A stretch of DNA of 64,000 bases from JBMYRH01 sp049602155 (lineage in GTDB: Bacteria > Myxococcota_A > UBA9042 > PHBI01 > JBMYRH01): positions 293,199 to 357,198 of the forward strand of contig JBMYRH010000004.1 of NCBI GenBank assembly GCA_049602155.1. Direction: 5' to 3'. This document shows positions 9,731 to 18,550 of the stretch, piece after piece (position 1 is the stretch's first letter; each line of letters opens with the position of its first letter). A program made the translations under genes and the position numbers. The notes beneath the pieces were generated by a model. It was not told the DNA's origin and did not search any database. It worked only from the letters and a program-made list of their open reading frames with translations.

Positions 9731-11483
9731 GCCGCTCAGGGATCCACTCGACGAGCTCTCCCCGTCGACGCGCACTGTCGACCAATGCATCAGGGGCCCC
9801 CATCTGACGCGCGAACCATGTGGCCGAACGCGTAGAGCCCTCGACGAGCTTCAGCGGACCAGTGAGCGGTGCATAAAGCCAGCTCTCCACGGGGCCATAG
9901 TCCTCACCCAAGACCAGATCCACAGCGTCGATCTTCGGAGGACCTGAACCCCGAAGGTCAAGCACCGCGATGGTGCCGATGCGGAGCGTCTGTGCCCCAG
10001 AAAAGAGAGCTCTCCAGCCTGGGTGCTGCTTCACCCCAGTCACCGCGTCGATCACCACGACAGACTCGCCGCGAGCGAGCGCTGCGCTGACCTCGTCCGG
10101 AGACCAGATCACCTGCACGCGACGGTCGAGGAGATACTCGACCTCTTTCCTTGGGCCCAGCCCCCCGCCGATCAGCACCCGGTCTTGGTGCATGTCGGTC
10201 ATGGCTCGGACCACATGAGCAGCGGTCATGAATTCGTGCTGTGGATCATAGCCCTGAAACGAGATCGAGCCCGACATTCGACGACTCGTCACCAGGTTAT
10301 GTTTCAGGTGACCGACGCCCCAACCGAGCAAGCAAAAGAGGACAATTGCGAGCGCGTAGCGCCTCAAGCGGCCGTTTGTGGGATGACTGCGCAGCGCACG
10401 AATCCAACGCATGCCAACCTCTCCCGACGCGAACGCCGTGGGGATGACGTACCAATACGACCGGTACTCATGCACGAGGAACTCGACCTGCATCGCGAGC
10501 AGCCACACCGTCTGCCCGACGAAGACGGAAAGCACGATGAGGCTGCCGAGATCACTGCGTCGGTCACGCAGCACCCGATACACCCACCACCAAGTCACGA
10601 AGACCAAGGGCGGCGTGTGCAGCGCATAGAGACGCCAGGCCGTGTTGCTCAAAAAATGTCCCAGTGGGCTCGTCGCACCTCGGTCAGCGTACGCCCTCAT
10701 CAAGTCATCCCAGCGAGGGCTCGCGAACGCAGCCCCAAAGTGGGCGATGAAGGGGACGAGAACGACGACGGAGAAGAGCGCGAGGCCGACCATCACGCGG
10801 CGCTTGGTCATGCTCGGGTGCCACGTCTCATCGCCGCCACGCCACCCACGCCAACCCAAGGCGAGGAAGAGGCACAGCGCGATAGGGTACCAAGGCCAAT
10901 CTGTCAGCCCAGCGACGAGCGCAGCGCTCAGCCAAAGAGCGAGAGACCTCAAGCGCGCGGTCCGAAGCCAATCGACGAGGCCCACGCAAGACCATAGGAC
11001 ATATGCGATGCCTATCAGCTGATGGTCCGGGAGGTTGGAGAACGCCAGATGCAGTGGTGTCAGTAAGAACGTGAGGCAGGCCAATGTGGCGGTCGCTTCG
11101 TCCCGCAGCCGACACGTGAGCCCCCAGAGCCCAGCGAGCGCCAACATCGCGAAGAGCACCTGCACGCCTCGCGCTGTCCACGGGTGCTCACCCACGACCT
11201 GGTTTGCTGCAGCGATATACGGATGCAAGAGAAGCGGGTGATGGTAGGTCACCGATGCCGCCTCAACCTCCCCCGGCCCGACGTGATGAGAGGGCATCCA
11301 CGCCCCATGCCGCTCAAGGTTGCGCGCCGAGAGGCCATGCTCGGCGACATGGAACCCCTGATGTCCCCAAGCGACGGGCTGTGCGATGCCATAGAGCCCT
11401 AGCCCGAACTGGATCAAGAGCAGCAACGCCAAGAGTCGGCGCCCGCTCAAGAGCTCAGCGCGACTCACCAGACGCCTTTTCAC
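9678..11483 (-). CDS. GT39-like polytopic membrane glycosyltransferase
   Basis: About 601 residues from the GTG at 11483. The open frame extends to 11570, but that would overlap the upstream gene by 116 nt; GTG 11468 is a further option. The N-terminal segment LLALLLLIQFGLGLYGIAQP is followed by a loop (WGHQGFHVAEHGLSARNLE) of the kind seen in ArnT/PMT-type glycosyltransferases, with about ten hydrophobic helices to around residue 430. A soluble periplasmic C-terminal domain of about 200 residues follows. Family members transfer sugars from polyprenyl-phosphate donors outside the inner membrane. It is the last gene of a leftward group with two lipoproteins, so a role in cell-envelope glycosylation is plausible. 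The acceptor is unknown. Confidence 0.75.
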   Translation of the reverse strand: MKRRLVSRAELLSGRRLLALLLLIQFGLGLYGIAQPVAWGHQGFHVAEHGLSARNLERHGAWMPSHHVGPGEVEAASVTYHHPLLLHPYIAAANQVVGEHPWTARGVQVLFAMLALAGLWGLTCRLRDEATATLACLTFLLTPLHLAFSNLPDHQLIGIAYVLWSCVGLVDWLRTARLRSLALWLSAALVAGLTDWPWYPIALCLFLALGWRGWRGGDETWHPSMTKRRVMVGLALFSVVVLVPFIAHFGAAFASPRWDDLMRAYADRGATSPLGHFLSNTAWRLYALHTPPLVFVTWWWVYRVLRDRRSDLGSLIVLSVFVGQTVWLLAMQVEFLVHEYRSYWYVIPTAFASGEVGMRWIRALRSHPTNGRLRRYALAIVLFCLLGWGVGHLKHNLVTSRRMSGSISFQGYDPQHEFMTAAHVVRAMTDMHQDRVLIGGGLGPRKEVEYLLDRRVQVIWSPDEVSAALARGESVVVIDAVTGVKQHPGWRALFSGAQTLRIGTIAVLDLRGSGPPKIDAVDLVLGEDYGPVESWLYAPLTGPLKLVEGSTRSATWFARQMGAPDALVDSARRRGELVEWIPERLRETSSTGQRSPAASSN

Positions 11484-12234
11484 CGGGTTCAAGGCTGTTG
11501 GCGCTCGGCACGTCCCCGCGCCGGCTCGCGATGGAAGATGCGAGGTCTCGGTCCATGAGGTAGTCCCCACGCACGGTCAACTCGAAGGTCTTCAAACGAT
11601 CCGGTCGGAAGGGATCGGGGGCCTGATATCGAAACGCCTTCCGAACCGCCACCTCATCTTCCTCACCCTTATCTTCGACAAATTCGCACGTCACTTTGCG
11701 CTCACTCTTGCCACCGCCAAAGGTCGACACCAGCGTGCAGTCGCTCTCGGTACGCACCAGCGTCTCCCAGGCTCCGAGGCTCGCCTCGAACGCAGCCTCA
11801 TCGCCGCGGAGGGCGACGGCGCCCCCCTGCCCCATGTAGGTCGTGCCATCGACGACAACGAAGCCGAAGAAATAGCGAGGGCCCTCGACCGAAGCGACCC
11901 CAAAAGAGGTCGCTGAGCGCAACACGAGCCGACCTCGAATCGTGCGAGGTTGCGCAAAACGGTGGTCCAAGACGCGCACCTCATCGTCCAGGATCGTGAA
12001 CTCAAAGACTCGCTTGTCCCGCTGAATCACAATCCAGTCGCCCTGAAGAGCGGCGCTCAAGGCACCGTGGTCAAACCCAGCGATTCGGGTGATAGGGCCA
12101 TCCCCCAGCCCCACCTCACGCTCGATAGCGATGCCTGCCTGCTCAGCATCTTCTTGGCACCCAGTGGCAAACCACGATGATGCCAAGCCGACCAGCACAA
12201 GGCTTCCCAGCCTCGACCGACATGACAGGTGCAT
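11455..12234 (-). CDS. Lipoprotein of unknown function
   Basis: 259 residues from ATG 12234, which lies 1 nt after the stop codon of the preceding gene (TAGCATG), so the two are surely cotranscribed. Signal peptide LGSLVLVGLASSWFATGC with lipobox ATGC. The mature part reads as beta-rich (EVRVLDHRF, RGRLVLRSATSFGVASV, YFFGFVVVDGTTYMGQGG), with two Cys in TESDCTLVS and KVTCEFVED that could pair. I recognise no family. The C-terminal tail is charged. It overlaps the downstream GT39-like gene by 14-29 nt depending on that gene's start. Confidence 0.75.
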   Translation of the reverse strand: MHLSCRSRLGSLVLVGLASSWFATGCQEDAEQAGIAIEREVGLGDGPITRIAGFDHGALSAALQGDWIVIQRDKRVFEFTILDDEVRVLDHRFAQPRTIRGRLVLRSATSFGVASVEGPRYFFGFVVVDGTTYMGQGGAVALRGDEAAFEASLGAWETLVRTESDCTLVSTFGGGKSERKVTCEFVEDKGEEDEVAVRKAFRYQAPDPFRPDRLKTFELTVRGDYLMDRDLASSIASRRGDVPSANSLEPGEKASGESR

Positions 12235-12235
12235 G

Positions 12236-14767
12236 CTAGAGCCCCGTGCGCGCGGGCAGCGTGGGGACGCCATCAGCGATCCAGGACTGGATAAAGTCCT
12301 GAAGCTGCTGACGCACTCCTGGATCCTCTCGCCACGCGTCACCTGCGAACCACGCTGGCTCTCCATCAGACCCGTCGGGCGGCGTCGCCTGAATCACCAC
12401 TGAGGTCCGGGGCTGCTCTTCGGTGCCCACGTTGTTGGTCACCGGGGGTGCCACACTCGCGACACCCTCGATCTCTCTAAGGATCGGTGACGCGAGCTCC
12501 GCCTTCACCAGCCGCGCGACGATGTCTGTGACGCGAGACGGCGCGTACCAGTCGCCGACCCCTTGAATCTGAAGCGTATGCTGGGGGAGCACCTCTCCGT
12601 CTACCAACGGCTGAGTCCCCAAATGAGCGACGGGGTCGACGGGCTCAAAGAGCCCCTGATAGAGGGCCAATACGGGGTGCCTCGTGTCCAGCTCCTCTGC
12701 CTCTGACTCGTGGAGCATCAGCCCCACGGACCGCGGCACATCCACGGGCACGAGCCGTGTCGCCATGATCTCAGACACGACCGCTGACGCGCTGCTCCAG
12801 ACGGTCAGCCGAACATCTGGCTCATGAGGGGCTGAGATCGCGCCGATAGTGGCGCCAAGGCCATGGCCCATCAACGCAACCCGTGATGCATCGATCGCCA
12901 CCATCGGGGCCGCGCTCGCGGTCCCGCTCATGCCCTTCAGGCCACGCACAATAGAGAAGACATCCGCGGCTCCCTGATACAGAGACCCCAAGACGGCGCT
13001 AGGGTTGACCAGGTTGTAGACGAGCGCCTCGGGCCAGAAGTCCGCATCCCCTCGCGCACCGTGCATCGGGCCGTTCCAGCTCAGAACCGCCGCGCCTGCC
13101 TCGGCCATCAGCTCACCAAGACCGGACTCAGCAGAGCGGAAGTCTCCGGCGCTGTCATGGGCAAAGAGGACCACGGGCCAACCAGCCTCTGGGACATCCC
13201 CTGTGGGGAACGACAGCGACGCGCACACGGTGTCGACGCCGTGCAACTTCAGAGGCTCTCCGGCCGGCGTCACACCACCTCCATCACTGGGCTCTAGGAA
13301 TGGACGAACGCCCTGCTGAACGCGCGGCAACTCGAGCTGCATATGGACAGTCTTGACGCTGCTCCCAGGCGCCTCACAGGGCTCCCCTGTGCACGGGCTA
13401 TCTTCCCCTGAGCCACAGAGGACAGGGTTGAGGGGCGTCACGGCGCCGGTCGCGGCGATCGCCTGCCGAAGCTCGAGCATCCGATCTTGAGGGCGTTGGG
13501 TCGTGAAGACGGTCCCGCCGATCACGCTCTCCGTTGGAATCTCTTTGTCGCTTAGATAGGCCCTCAAGGGGCCGTAAGCATCCCAAGCATGGGCCTTCAG
13601 TTCATCCGTCGGCGCGGCGGAGGCGAGCATCGCCACAAAATCTGTGTCGGCGCCCATCAGGTTGCCGCTCAAGTCCCGGGCCCCCTCGGTCAAATACACG
13701 GCGTACGTCGTTCCGGGCGCCAGGGCTTGATCCCATCGAACGCGCACCGCCAACCAGCGTGGGCAGATATAGTAACTCCCTGCCCCGTCGGTCACGTGCC
13801 AATTATAGCTCGGCCCGCCGCCATAGTTCGGGCTCTCCGGATCCACATTGACGAAGTGAATCGTCGGCTCGGAGACGCTCCCATTCGCCGCCCCTGAGAG
13901 TGTTTGAAAGTCCATCACAGAGGAGAAGCGGAACGTAACAGTCGGCGTAAGAGAGAAGCCCGTCTGCGAGCGATCCGCGGCGGTGGTGAGGTTCGCGATT
14001 GGATCAAAGCCCAGGACGCCCGGGCCAGGCTGCGGGAACCCTGAAAGATCGACACTGCCATCTTTCACGTACATATCGTTCGGGTAGGGCACGCGGAAGA
14101 ACTCACCGCTCTGCCCGCCCAGCTCAAAATACGGCCGGGGATTCGACTCCGCCTCATCGGCGCAGTCGAGGCCTGACCAGAGGCTCGCGCTTGCCCCGCC
14201 AAACCAAGGTCGGCAGGTCTGCTCAGGGCCACAGAAGAGCCCCGCGAGGCACTCACCGGTGCGTGCACAGTTGTCCCCAATGTCGCCAGCGCCAGTGTCT
14301 GCGCAGCTGGCCATGAGGCCGAACGACCGACAGTGCAGTCCTCGAACGCATGCATCGGCCGTGGTGCATGGTGCCCCGACCAAGCCCGCTCCTACGCTTC
14401 GGCAGGTTCCGCTCTCGCTGCAGTACAAGCCCTCAGCGCACTCGTCCGTCAGGAAGCAAAAGCCGGTCGCAGGAGTGTTCGCGATGGCACGACACTCGCC
14501 TTCGTCACAGACCAAGCCATAACGGCAATCTACGGTCTCGGCGCACGCGCCGTTGACCCCAGCCCCTATCGTCGCATCGAGAGGCTGCGTCGTCGACGTC
14601 GTCGGGCCCGGTGTCGGACCACCGGTAGCCGCCGCGTTGAAGGGATCGCTGTCTTCTTGCTCCAACCCAACCGTGGGCGCATCGGCAGCCTCACAGGCCA
14701 CCAACGCTGTGGTGCAGACGAGAACTGCCACGAGTACGTTCACAAGGGGATTCAAGCGGAGGAGCAT
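12236..14767 (-). CDS. Lipase-like lipoprotein with Cys-rich repeats; nucleophile Ser replaced by Gly
   Basis: 843 residues, lipobox LVAC near residue 25, with GAGG 4-5 nt before the ATG. Residues about 55-195 hold four Cys-rich repeats of the form C-x-D/E-C-x2-G-L-x-C-x6-C-R, dickkopf/EGF-like. A beta-rich domain follows (PTVTFRFSSVMDFQTLS, PGTTYAVYLTEGARDLSGN) like the N-terminal part of VolA/Pla-1-type extracellular lipases. The alpha/beta-hydrolase region has WPVVLFAHDSAG and RVALMGHGLGATIG. The nucleophile elbow should read G-H-S-x-G; here the Ser codon is GGC (Gly), one base from AGC. The fold is likely but classical hydrolysis is doubtful. It leads a group with the small lipoprotein and the GT39-like gene. 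Confidence 0.8.
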   Translation of the reverse strand: MLLRLNPLVNVLVAVLVCTTALVACEAADAPTVGLEQEDSDPFNAAATGGPTPGPTTSTTQPLDATIGAGVNGACAETVDCRYGLVCDEGECRAIANTPATGFCFLTDECAEGLYCSESGTCRSVGAGLVGAPCTTADACVRGLHCRSFGLMASCADTGAGDIGDNCARTGECLAGLFCGPEQTCRPWFGGASASLWSGLDCADEAESNPRPYFELGGQSGEFFRVPYPNDMYVKDGSVDLSGFPQPGPGVLGFDPIANLTTAADRSQTGFSLTPTVTFRFSSVMDFQTLSGAANGSVSEPTIHFVNVDPESPNYGGGPSYNWHVTDGAGSYYICPRWLAVRVRWDQALAPGTTYAVYLTEGARDLSGNLMGADTDFVAMLASAAPTDELKAHAWDAYGPLRAYLSDKEIPTESVIGGTVFTTQRPQDRMLELRQAIAATGAVTPLNPVLCGSGEDSPCTGEPCEAPGSSVKTVHMQLELPRVQQGVRPFLEPSDGGGVTPAGEPLKLHGVDTVCASLSFPTGDVPEAGWPVVLFAHDSAGDFRSAESGLGELMAEAGAAVLSWNGPMHGARGDADFWPEALVYNLVNPSAVLGSLYQGAADVFSIVRGLKGMSGTASAAPMVAIDASRVALMGHGLGATIGAISAPHEPDVRLTVWSSASAVVSEIMATRLVPVDVPRSVGLMLHESEAEELDTRHPVLALYQGLFEPVDPVAHLGTQPLVDGEVLPQHTLQIQGVGDWYAPSRVTDIVARLVKAELASPILREIEGVASVAPPVTNNVGTEEQPRTSVVIQATPPDGSDGEPAWFAGDAWREDPGVRQQLQDFIQSWIADGVPTLPARTGL

Positions 14768-14924
14768 GCAACCTCAAGGTAAATCATAGACGCGGCCTGA
14801 GACTAGCACTCGCGCTATCTTGATGCGACTTCAACAGTACAGTTCCCCAATGGTTTTGGGCAGAGATGGACGCCGCGTCGGTGCGATGGTGACGTCAGGG
14901 GTCGATGCAGGTACAGTCTCGCCG

Positions 14925-15572
14925 ATGAACACCCCCAGCCCATCCAATTCGCCGGTCGACCGAAAAGCAGTCCGCAAGGTCACGCGCGATGAGCTGACGA
15001 ATCTGCCCAACATCCTCACGATGATGCGCATCGCGCTGATCCCCCCCGTCATGCTCCTGCTGTTGATGGAGACCCCAAAAGCCAGCTTCATCGCGGCGCT
15101 TTTGACGGGGCTCGCAGCCATCACCGACTGGCTCGACGGCTGGCTCGCCCGTCGCCGTGGCCAAGTGAGCCTCGTGGGTAAGCTCCTCGACCCTCTCGCC
15201 GACAAGCTGATCGTGATGGCGATCTTGGTCGTCTGCACCCAACTCCACCGCATCCCCGGCTGGTTCGTCGTGCTCCTCCTCTCGCGAGAGCTGTCGATCG
15301 CAGGGCTCCGCAGCATCGCCTCACAAGAGGGCCTCCTCATCGCGGTCGTCGAGACCGGGAAGTGGAAGACCGCCTTGCAGCTAACCGGGCTCATCGGGAT
15401 CACGGTGAACTACAGTTACATGATCGACTTCGGGTTGACCGAACAGCTGGTCAATTTCAACGCGCTAGGCTTCGGCCTCTTGCTCCTCTCCATGGTCTTC
15501 AGCCTGTTGAGCGCCGGCATGTACTTCGCGCGCTTCATGGGCGCGATCGCCTCCCAAGAGGTCGACGAGTGA
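14925..15572 (+). CDS. pgsA: CDP-diacylglycerol-glycerol-3-phosphate 3-phosphatidyltransferase
   Basis: Makes phosphatidylglycerol phosphate from CDP-diacylglycerol and glycerol-3-phosphate at the inner membrane. The CDP-alcohol phosphotransferase motif D-x2-D-G-x2-A-R-x8-G-x3-D-x3-D is complete in DWLDGWLARRRGQVS followed by LVGKLLDPLADK. NLPNILTMMRIALIPPVMLL is the usual N-terminal helix start, with about five further membrane segments. I chose ATG 14925 (215 residues) because the family aligns just after it; in-frame starts at 14820 and 14886 exist and none has a clear ribosome-binding site. It overlaps the next gene by GTGA. Confidence 0.9.
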   Translation: MNTPSPSNSPVDRKAVRKVTRDELTNLPNILTMMRIALIPPVMLLLLMETPKASFIAALLTGLAAITDWLDGWLARRRGQVSLVGKLLDPLADKLIVMAILVVCTQLHRIPGWFVVLLLSRELSIAGLRSIASQEGLLIAVVETGKWKTALQLTGLIGITVNYSYMIDFGLTEQLVNFNALGFGLLLLSMVFSLLSAGMYFARFMGAIASQEVDE

Positions 15573-16000
15573 GCCGCTACCTGCTGCTCATGCTCTGCCT
15601 GTCTGCGTGGATTGGGTGCGGTGATCGACAGCTCCTCACGCCGCCTCATTTGGAGAGCGAGTGCTGGGAGTGCCAAGAGGAGGATGCTCAGCTCTGCCTC
15701 GACGGTGTGGACTCCGACGAAGATGGCCTCACGGACTGTGATGACCCCGACTGTGCGTGGGTCGCAGGCTGCCCTTGGGAGGGGCTTGAGAACACCGATC
15801 AGCGGTGTGGAGACGGCCTCGACAACGATGGCAACGGCTTCACGGACTGCAAAGACTGGTCGTGCAAGCTCACCGCTGCATGCTGTCCTGGTGGACCTCA
15901 AGAAGAGAACACCAACGAGGCATGCTCGAACGGCATCGACGATGACTGCAACGGCTACATCGACTGTGTCGACTTCGCCTGCGACGACATCTGCCTCTAA
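15569..16000 (+). CDS. Small lipoprotein with MopE-like Asp/Cys repeats
   Basis: 143 residues. The GTG start lies in the GTGA that ends pgsA, so the two are translationally coupled. Signal peptide YLLLMLCLSAWIGC with lipobox WIGC. The mature protein is almost entirely three repeats of the unit found in the giant protein at the left edge: CLDGVDSDEDGLTDCDDPDC, CGDGLDNDGNGFTDCKDWSC and CSNGIDDDCNGYIDCVDFAC. They probably bind calcium and form internal disulfides. It looks like a minimal lipid-anchored version of the larger repeat proteins. The role is unknown. Confidence 0.85.
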   Translation: MSRYLLLMLCLSAWIGCGDRQLLTPPHLESECWECQEEDAQLCLDGVDSDEDGLTDCDDPDCAWVAGCPWEGLENTDQRCGDGLDNDGNGFTDCKDWSCKLTAACCPGGPQEENTNEACSNGIDDDCNGYIDCVDFACDDICL

Positions 16001-16006
16001 GCCGCG

Positions 16007-16810
16007 CTACTCTCCGGTAAACTCCGGCTTCGTCTTCGTCGCAAAGCCGGTGGCGGCGCGCGCGAGATCCTGGCTGATCAAGTAGGCCGTGTTCCAAGTC
16101 GCCACGTACTCCAAGCCACGATCCGTCTCAGCCTGGACGGCCTCATTCATCACCGCCTTAGTCCCCTGAACGGCGCTGGGCGCGTTCTCGGCGATCTCCT
16201 CCGCAGTGGCCAGCGCGTCAGCCAAGAGCGCATCATGATCAGGCAACACCCGGTTCACGAGGCCGACCTTCTCTGCGTATGCCGCATCAAAGTCGCGCCC
16301 GGTGAGGGCGAGTTCTCGAGCGATCCCTGGCGTCACGATCCGCGGTAGGCGCTGAAGGCTGCCGATGTCCGCGACGATCGCCATCTTGACCTCACGCACG
16401 CTGAAGATCGCGTCTGCCGTAGCGAGGCGGATATCACACGCAGCGATCAAGTCGACACCGCCACCGATGCAGTGCCCTTGAATCGCCGCGATAACCGGGA
16501 CACGACAGCGCTCAACACAGGTGACCGCCCACTGCATGTCACGAATCAATCGATGCAACTTGGCCTGGCGCAGGTTGTCTGGCCCCTTTGCCCCGAGCGG
16601 TAGACGCGGCATCATCGACACCAAGTCGAGGCCCGACGAGAACGCGCGCCCGGACGCCCGCAGGACGACGACGCGGACCTCGGGGTTGTCATTGATCTGC
16701 TCAAAGACGCCTGGCATCTCATCCCAGAACCAAGGCCCCATGGCGTTCATCTTCTTCGGGTGGTTGAGCACCACCTGAGCGATGTGTCCTTCGACGCTGA
16801 GCTCCAACAT
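16007..16810 (-). CDS. Crotonase-family protein, dienoyl-CoA isomerase (ECH1)-like
   Basis: 267 residues; GGAGG lies 5 nt before ATG 16810. Enoyl-CoA hydratase/isomerase fold: oxyanion-hole segments SGRAFSSGLDL and IQGHCIGGGVDLIAACDIR, then SVREVKMAIVADIGSLQRLP. The Asp in GGGVDL and the acidic pair in REVKMAIVAD match the residues of delta(3,5)-delta(2,4)-dienoyl-CoA isomerases rather than the two Glu of ordinary hydratases. It would move double bonds during breakdown of odd-position unsaturated fatty acids. It follows the HEAT-repeat lipoprotein gene by 73 nt. No other beta-oxidation gene is nearby. Confidence 0.85.
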   Translation of the reverse strand: MLELSVEGHIAQVVLNHPKKMNAMGPWFWDEMPGVFEQINDNPEVRVVVLRASGRAFSSGLDLVSMMPRLPLGAKGPDNLRQAKLHRLIRDMQWAVTCVERCRVPVIAAIQGHCIGGGVDLIAACDIRLATADAIFSVREVKMAIVADIGSLQRLPRIVTPGIARELALTGRDFDAAYAEKVGLVNRVLPDHDALLADALATAEEIAENAPSAVQGTKAVMNEAVQAETDRGLEYVATWNTAYLISQDLARAATGFATKTKPEFTGE

Positions 16811-16883
16811 CAGGGCCTCCCTGAACGCCGTCTGTGTCTCGGGCTACGACCGGCGCCCAGTCGAGCGTCTAAGCCGCGCCGAC

Positions 16884-18485
16884 CTACTTGGAAGTCGACT
16901 TACTGCTCAGCCAATGCCCGTAAGAGCTCAGCTCGTTCTGCCAGTAGTCCTCACCACGCCCCATGTTTCGAGCGATCTTGAGGAGCTCGCCGCCGAGCGC
17001 TGCGTCACCACGACGCAAGAGCGCTACCAGCGGGAAGCGTCGCAGATCAGCGTCCTTCTTGGGCGCCTCTAAGAACGCGTTGATGAGCGCCTTCTGGACC
17101 TCAGCGTTGTCGCCGATACCGCGCCCCAACATGACAGCAGCCTTGATCGCCTCATGGCGGTTCTTGCTCTTCAGCTTCTGGATGTAGCAGGTCGCGTCTT
17201 TCTTGCAGGCTCGAACCACCGCCAGGTAGCCGGCGACTTTGTCGCTCTTAAGAGAGGCCTGAACGCGCTCACTGGCCTTCTTCACCAGCTTGTCGAAGCG
17301 CGGCAAGTTGTCAAAGTCGAGGGATTGGGTCAGCGGCTGCATGAACGGCGCCTCAAAGAGGCGCTTCTGCTCTTTGTAGAGCGCCTTCTGGTCTTTGTCC
17401 TTAAAGATGCTGTCCTTCGCTTCGAAGGTGTCTAGCAAGCCCTTGACCGCGCTATCGGTGCCGATCAGTGCGAGGGCTGACGCCGACTTCATCCGCTGGT
17501 TAACCATGTCTGCCATGGGGTCGCGGACCATCGTCAACAGCCCCTCTACAGCTTGCTCTCCAGGCATGGAGCCGATGCCGGTCATCGACACCGTGTAGCG
17601 ATTGATCTGCGCGGTCTTCCACTTGTCCTTCATTTGGTCGCTGATCCCAAGTGGCGCGGCGATCGGGAGCGACATCAGCGTCACGATGCTCTTGGCGACG
17701 CGAGGCTCAAGGGTGTCCACGAGCGCCTGAGTGAGCTCAGGACCCATACGCCATTGCCACTCCTGGAGGCCTTGGTCTACCGACCACTTGAGGAACTCTG
17801 CGTCCTTCTTCTCAGCCACAGCGACCAAGGGATCGATCGCGGCGGTGCCGATTTGCCCCAAGGCCTGGCGGGCCGACTGGTAGATCGACTTGCCGCGCTG
17901 GTCGGTGATGAACAGCGCCCTTAGCACTGTCGGGATGGCCCGCACGCTCCGCAGCTTGCCCAGCTCTTCCACCGCCATCCGGTTGACGCTGATGCCTTGC
18001 AGGTTGGGATCCTCGGCTGCCAATTGGAGGAGCAAGTCCTCCACCGTCGCCGGGCGCGTGAATGAGAGCAGCGCCTTGAGCGCGACCTCTCGGTTCTTGG
18101 GCATGTTCTTTGTCTTGAGGATCGTCTCAAGCTCAGGCTTCGCAGCCGCCAACCTCCAGTCTTGAACGATCGAGGCTGAGAGTTTGCTTGTGCTCCCGAG
18201 GAGCAAGCCCTTTCGGAGGATACCGGCGCCAGCGTCGCGATCTCCGACCTCCTTCACGGTGCGGAGGATCTCTTTCTGGAACTGACCGTCCTCAAAGAGC
18301 GTCTGCAAATCGGCAAGCCCTTCGCTGCAGCGGAGCTCCGAGATCTTGTCGATCGCCCGGACCGTGTAAGCAGGCTGGATCACCTTGGGTGCCCAGTAAG
18401 TGCAGGTGTCCTCTTCCTTTTCGAAGCAGCCACCCAGCATCGACAGGATTGCGACGCTCATCAGCGCGCGGGATGCAGTTCTCAT
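16884..18485 (-). CDS. HEAT-repeat lipoprotein
   Basis: 533 residues from ATG 18485, preceded by GGAGGG. Signal peptide with lipobox LGGC (LMSVAILSMLGGCFEK). The mature part is alpha-helical, with HEAT/PBS-lyase-like units such as VALKALLSFTRPATVEDLL, LRSVRAIPTVLRAL and SASALALIGTDSAVKGLL. It probably forms a solenoid that binds another envelope protein. A similar, smaller lipoprotein lies two genes upstream (20128-20991), and the GH18 gene sits between them, so the three may act together. No catalytic motif is seen. Confidence 0.8.
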   Translation of the reverse strand: MRTASRALMSVAILSMLGGCFEKEEDTCTYWAPKVIQPAYTVRAIDKISELRCSEGLADLQTLFEDGQFQKEILRTVKEVGDRDAGAGILRKGLLLGSTSKLSASIVQDWRLAAAKPELETILKTKNMPKNREVALKALLSFTRPATVEDLLLQLAAEDPNLQGISVNRMAVEELGKLRSVRAIPTVLRALFITDQRGKSIYQSARQALGQIGTAAIDPLVAVAEKKDAEFLKWSVDQGLQEWQWRMGPELTQALVDTLEPRVAKSIVTLMSLPIAAPLGISDQMKDKWKTAQINRYTVSMTGIGSMPGEQAVEGLLTMVRDPMADMVNQRMKSASALALIGTDSAVKGLLDTFEAKDSIFKDKDQKALYKEQKRLFEAPFMQPLTQSLDFDNLPRFDKLVKKASERVQASLKSDKVAGYLAVVRACKKDATCYIQKLKSKNRHEAIKAAVMLGRGIGDNAEVQKALINAFLEAPKKDADLRRFPLVALLRRGDAALGGELLKIARNMGRGEDYWQNELSSYGHWLSSKSTSK

Positions 18486-18550
18486 CGTACCCTCCATCGG
18501 CGCTCCCCTCGAGCCCGGTCCGAATGGCCTACCGCGTGCCTGCTATGACG

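Noticed and set aside
9937..10997. Forward-strand open frame over the GT39-like gene
   Set aside because: Shadow; no hydrophobic pattern or start signal, whereas the reverse strand gives a coherent membrane protein.
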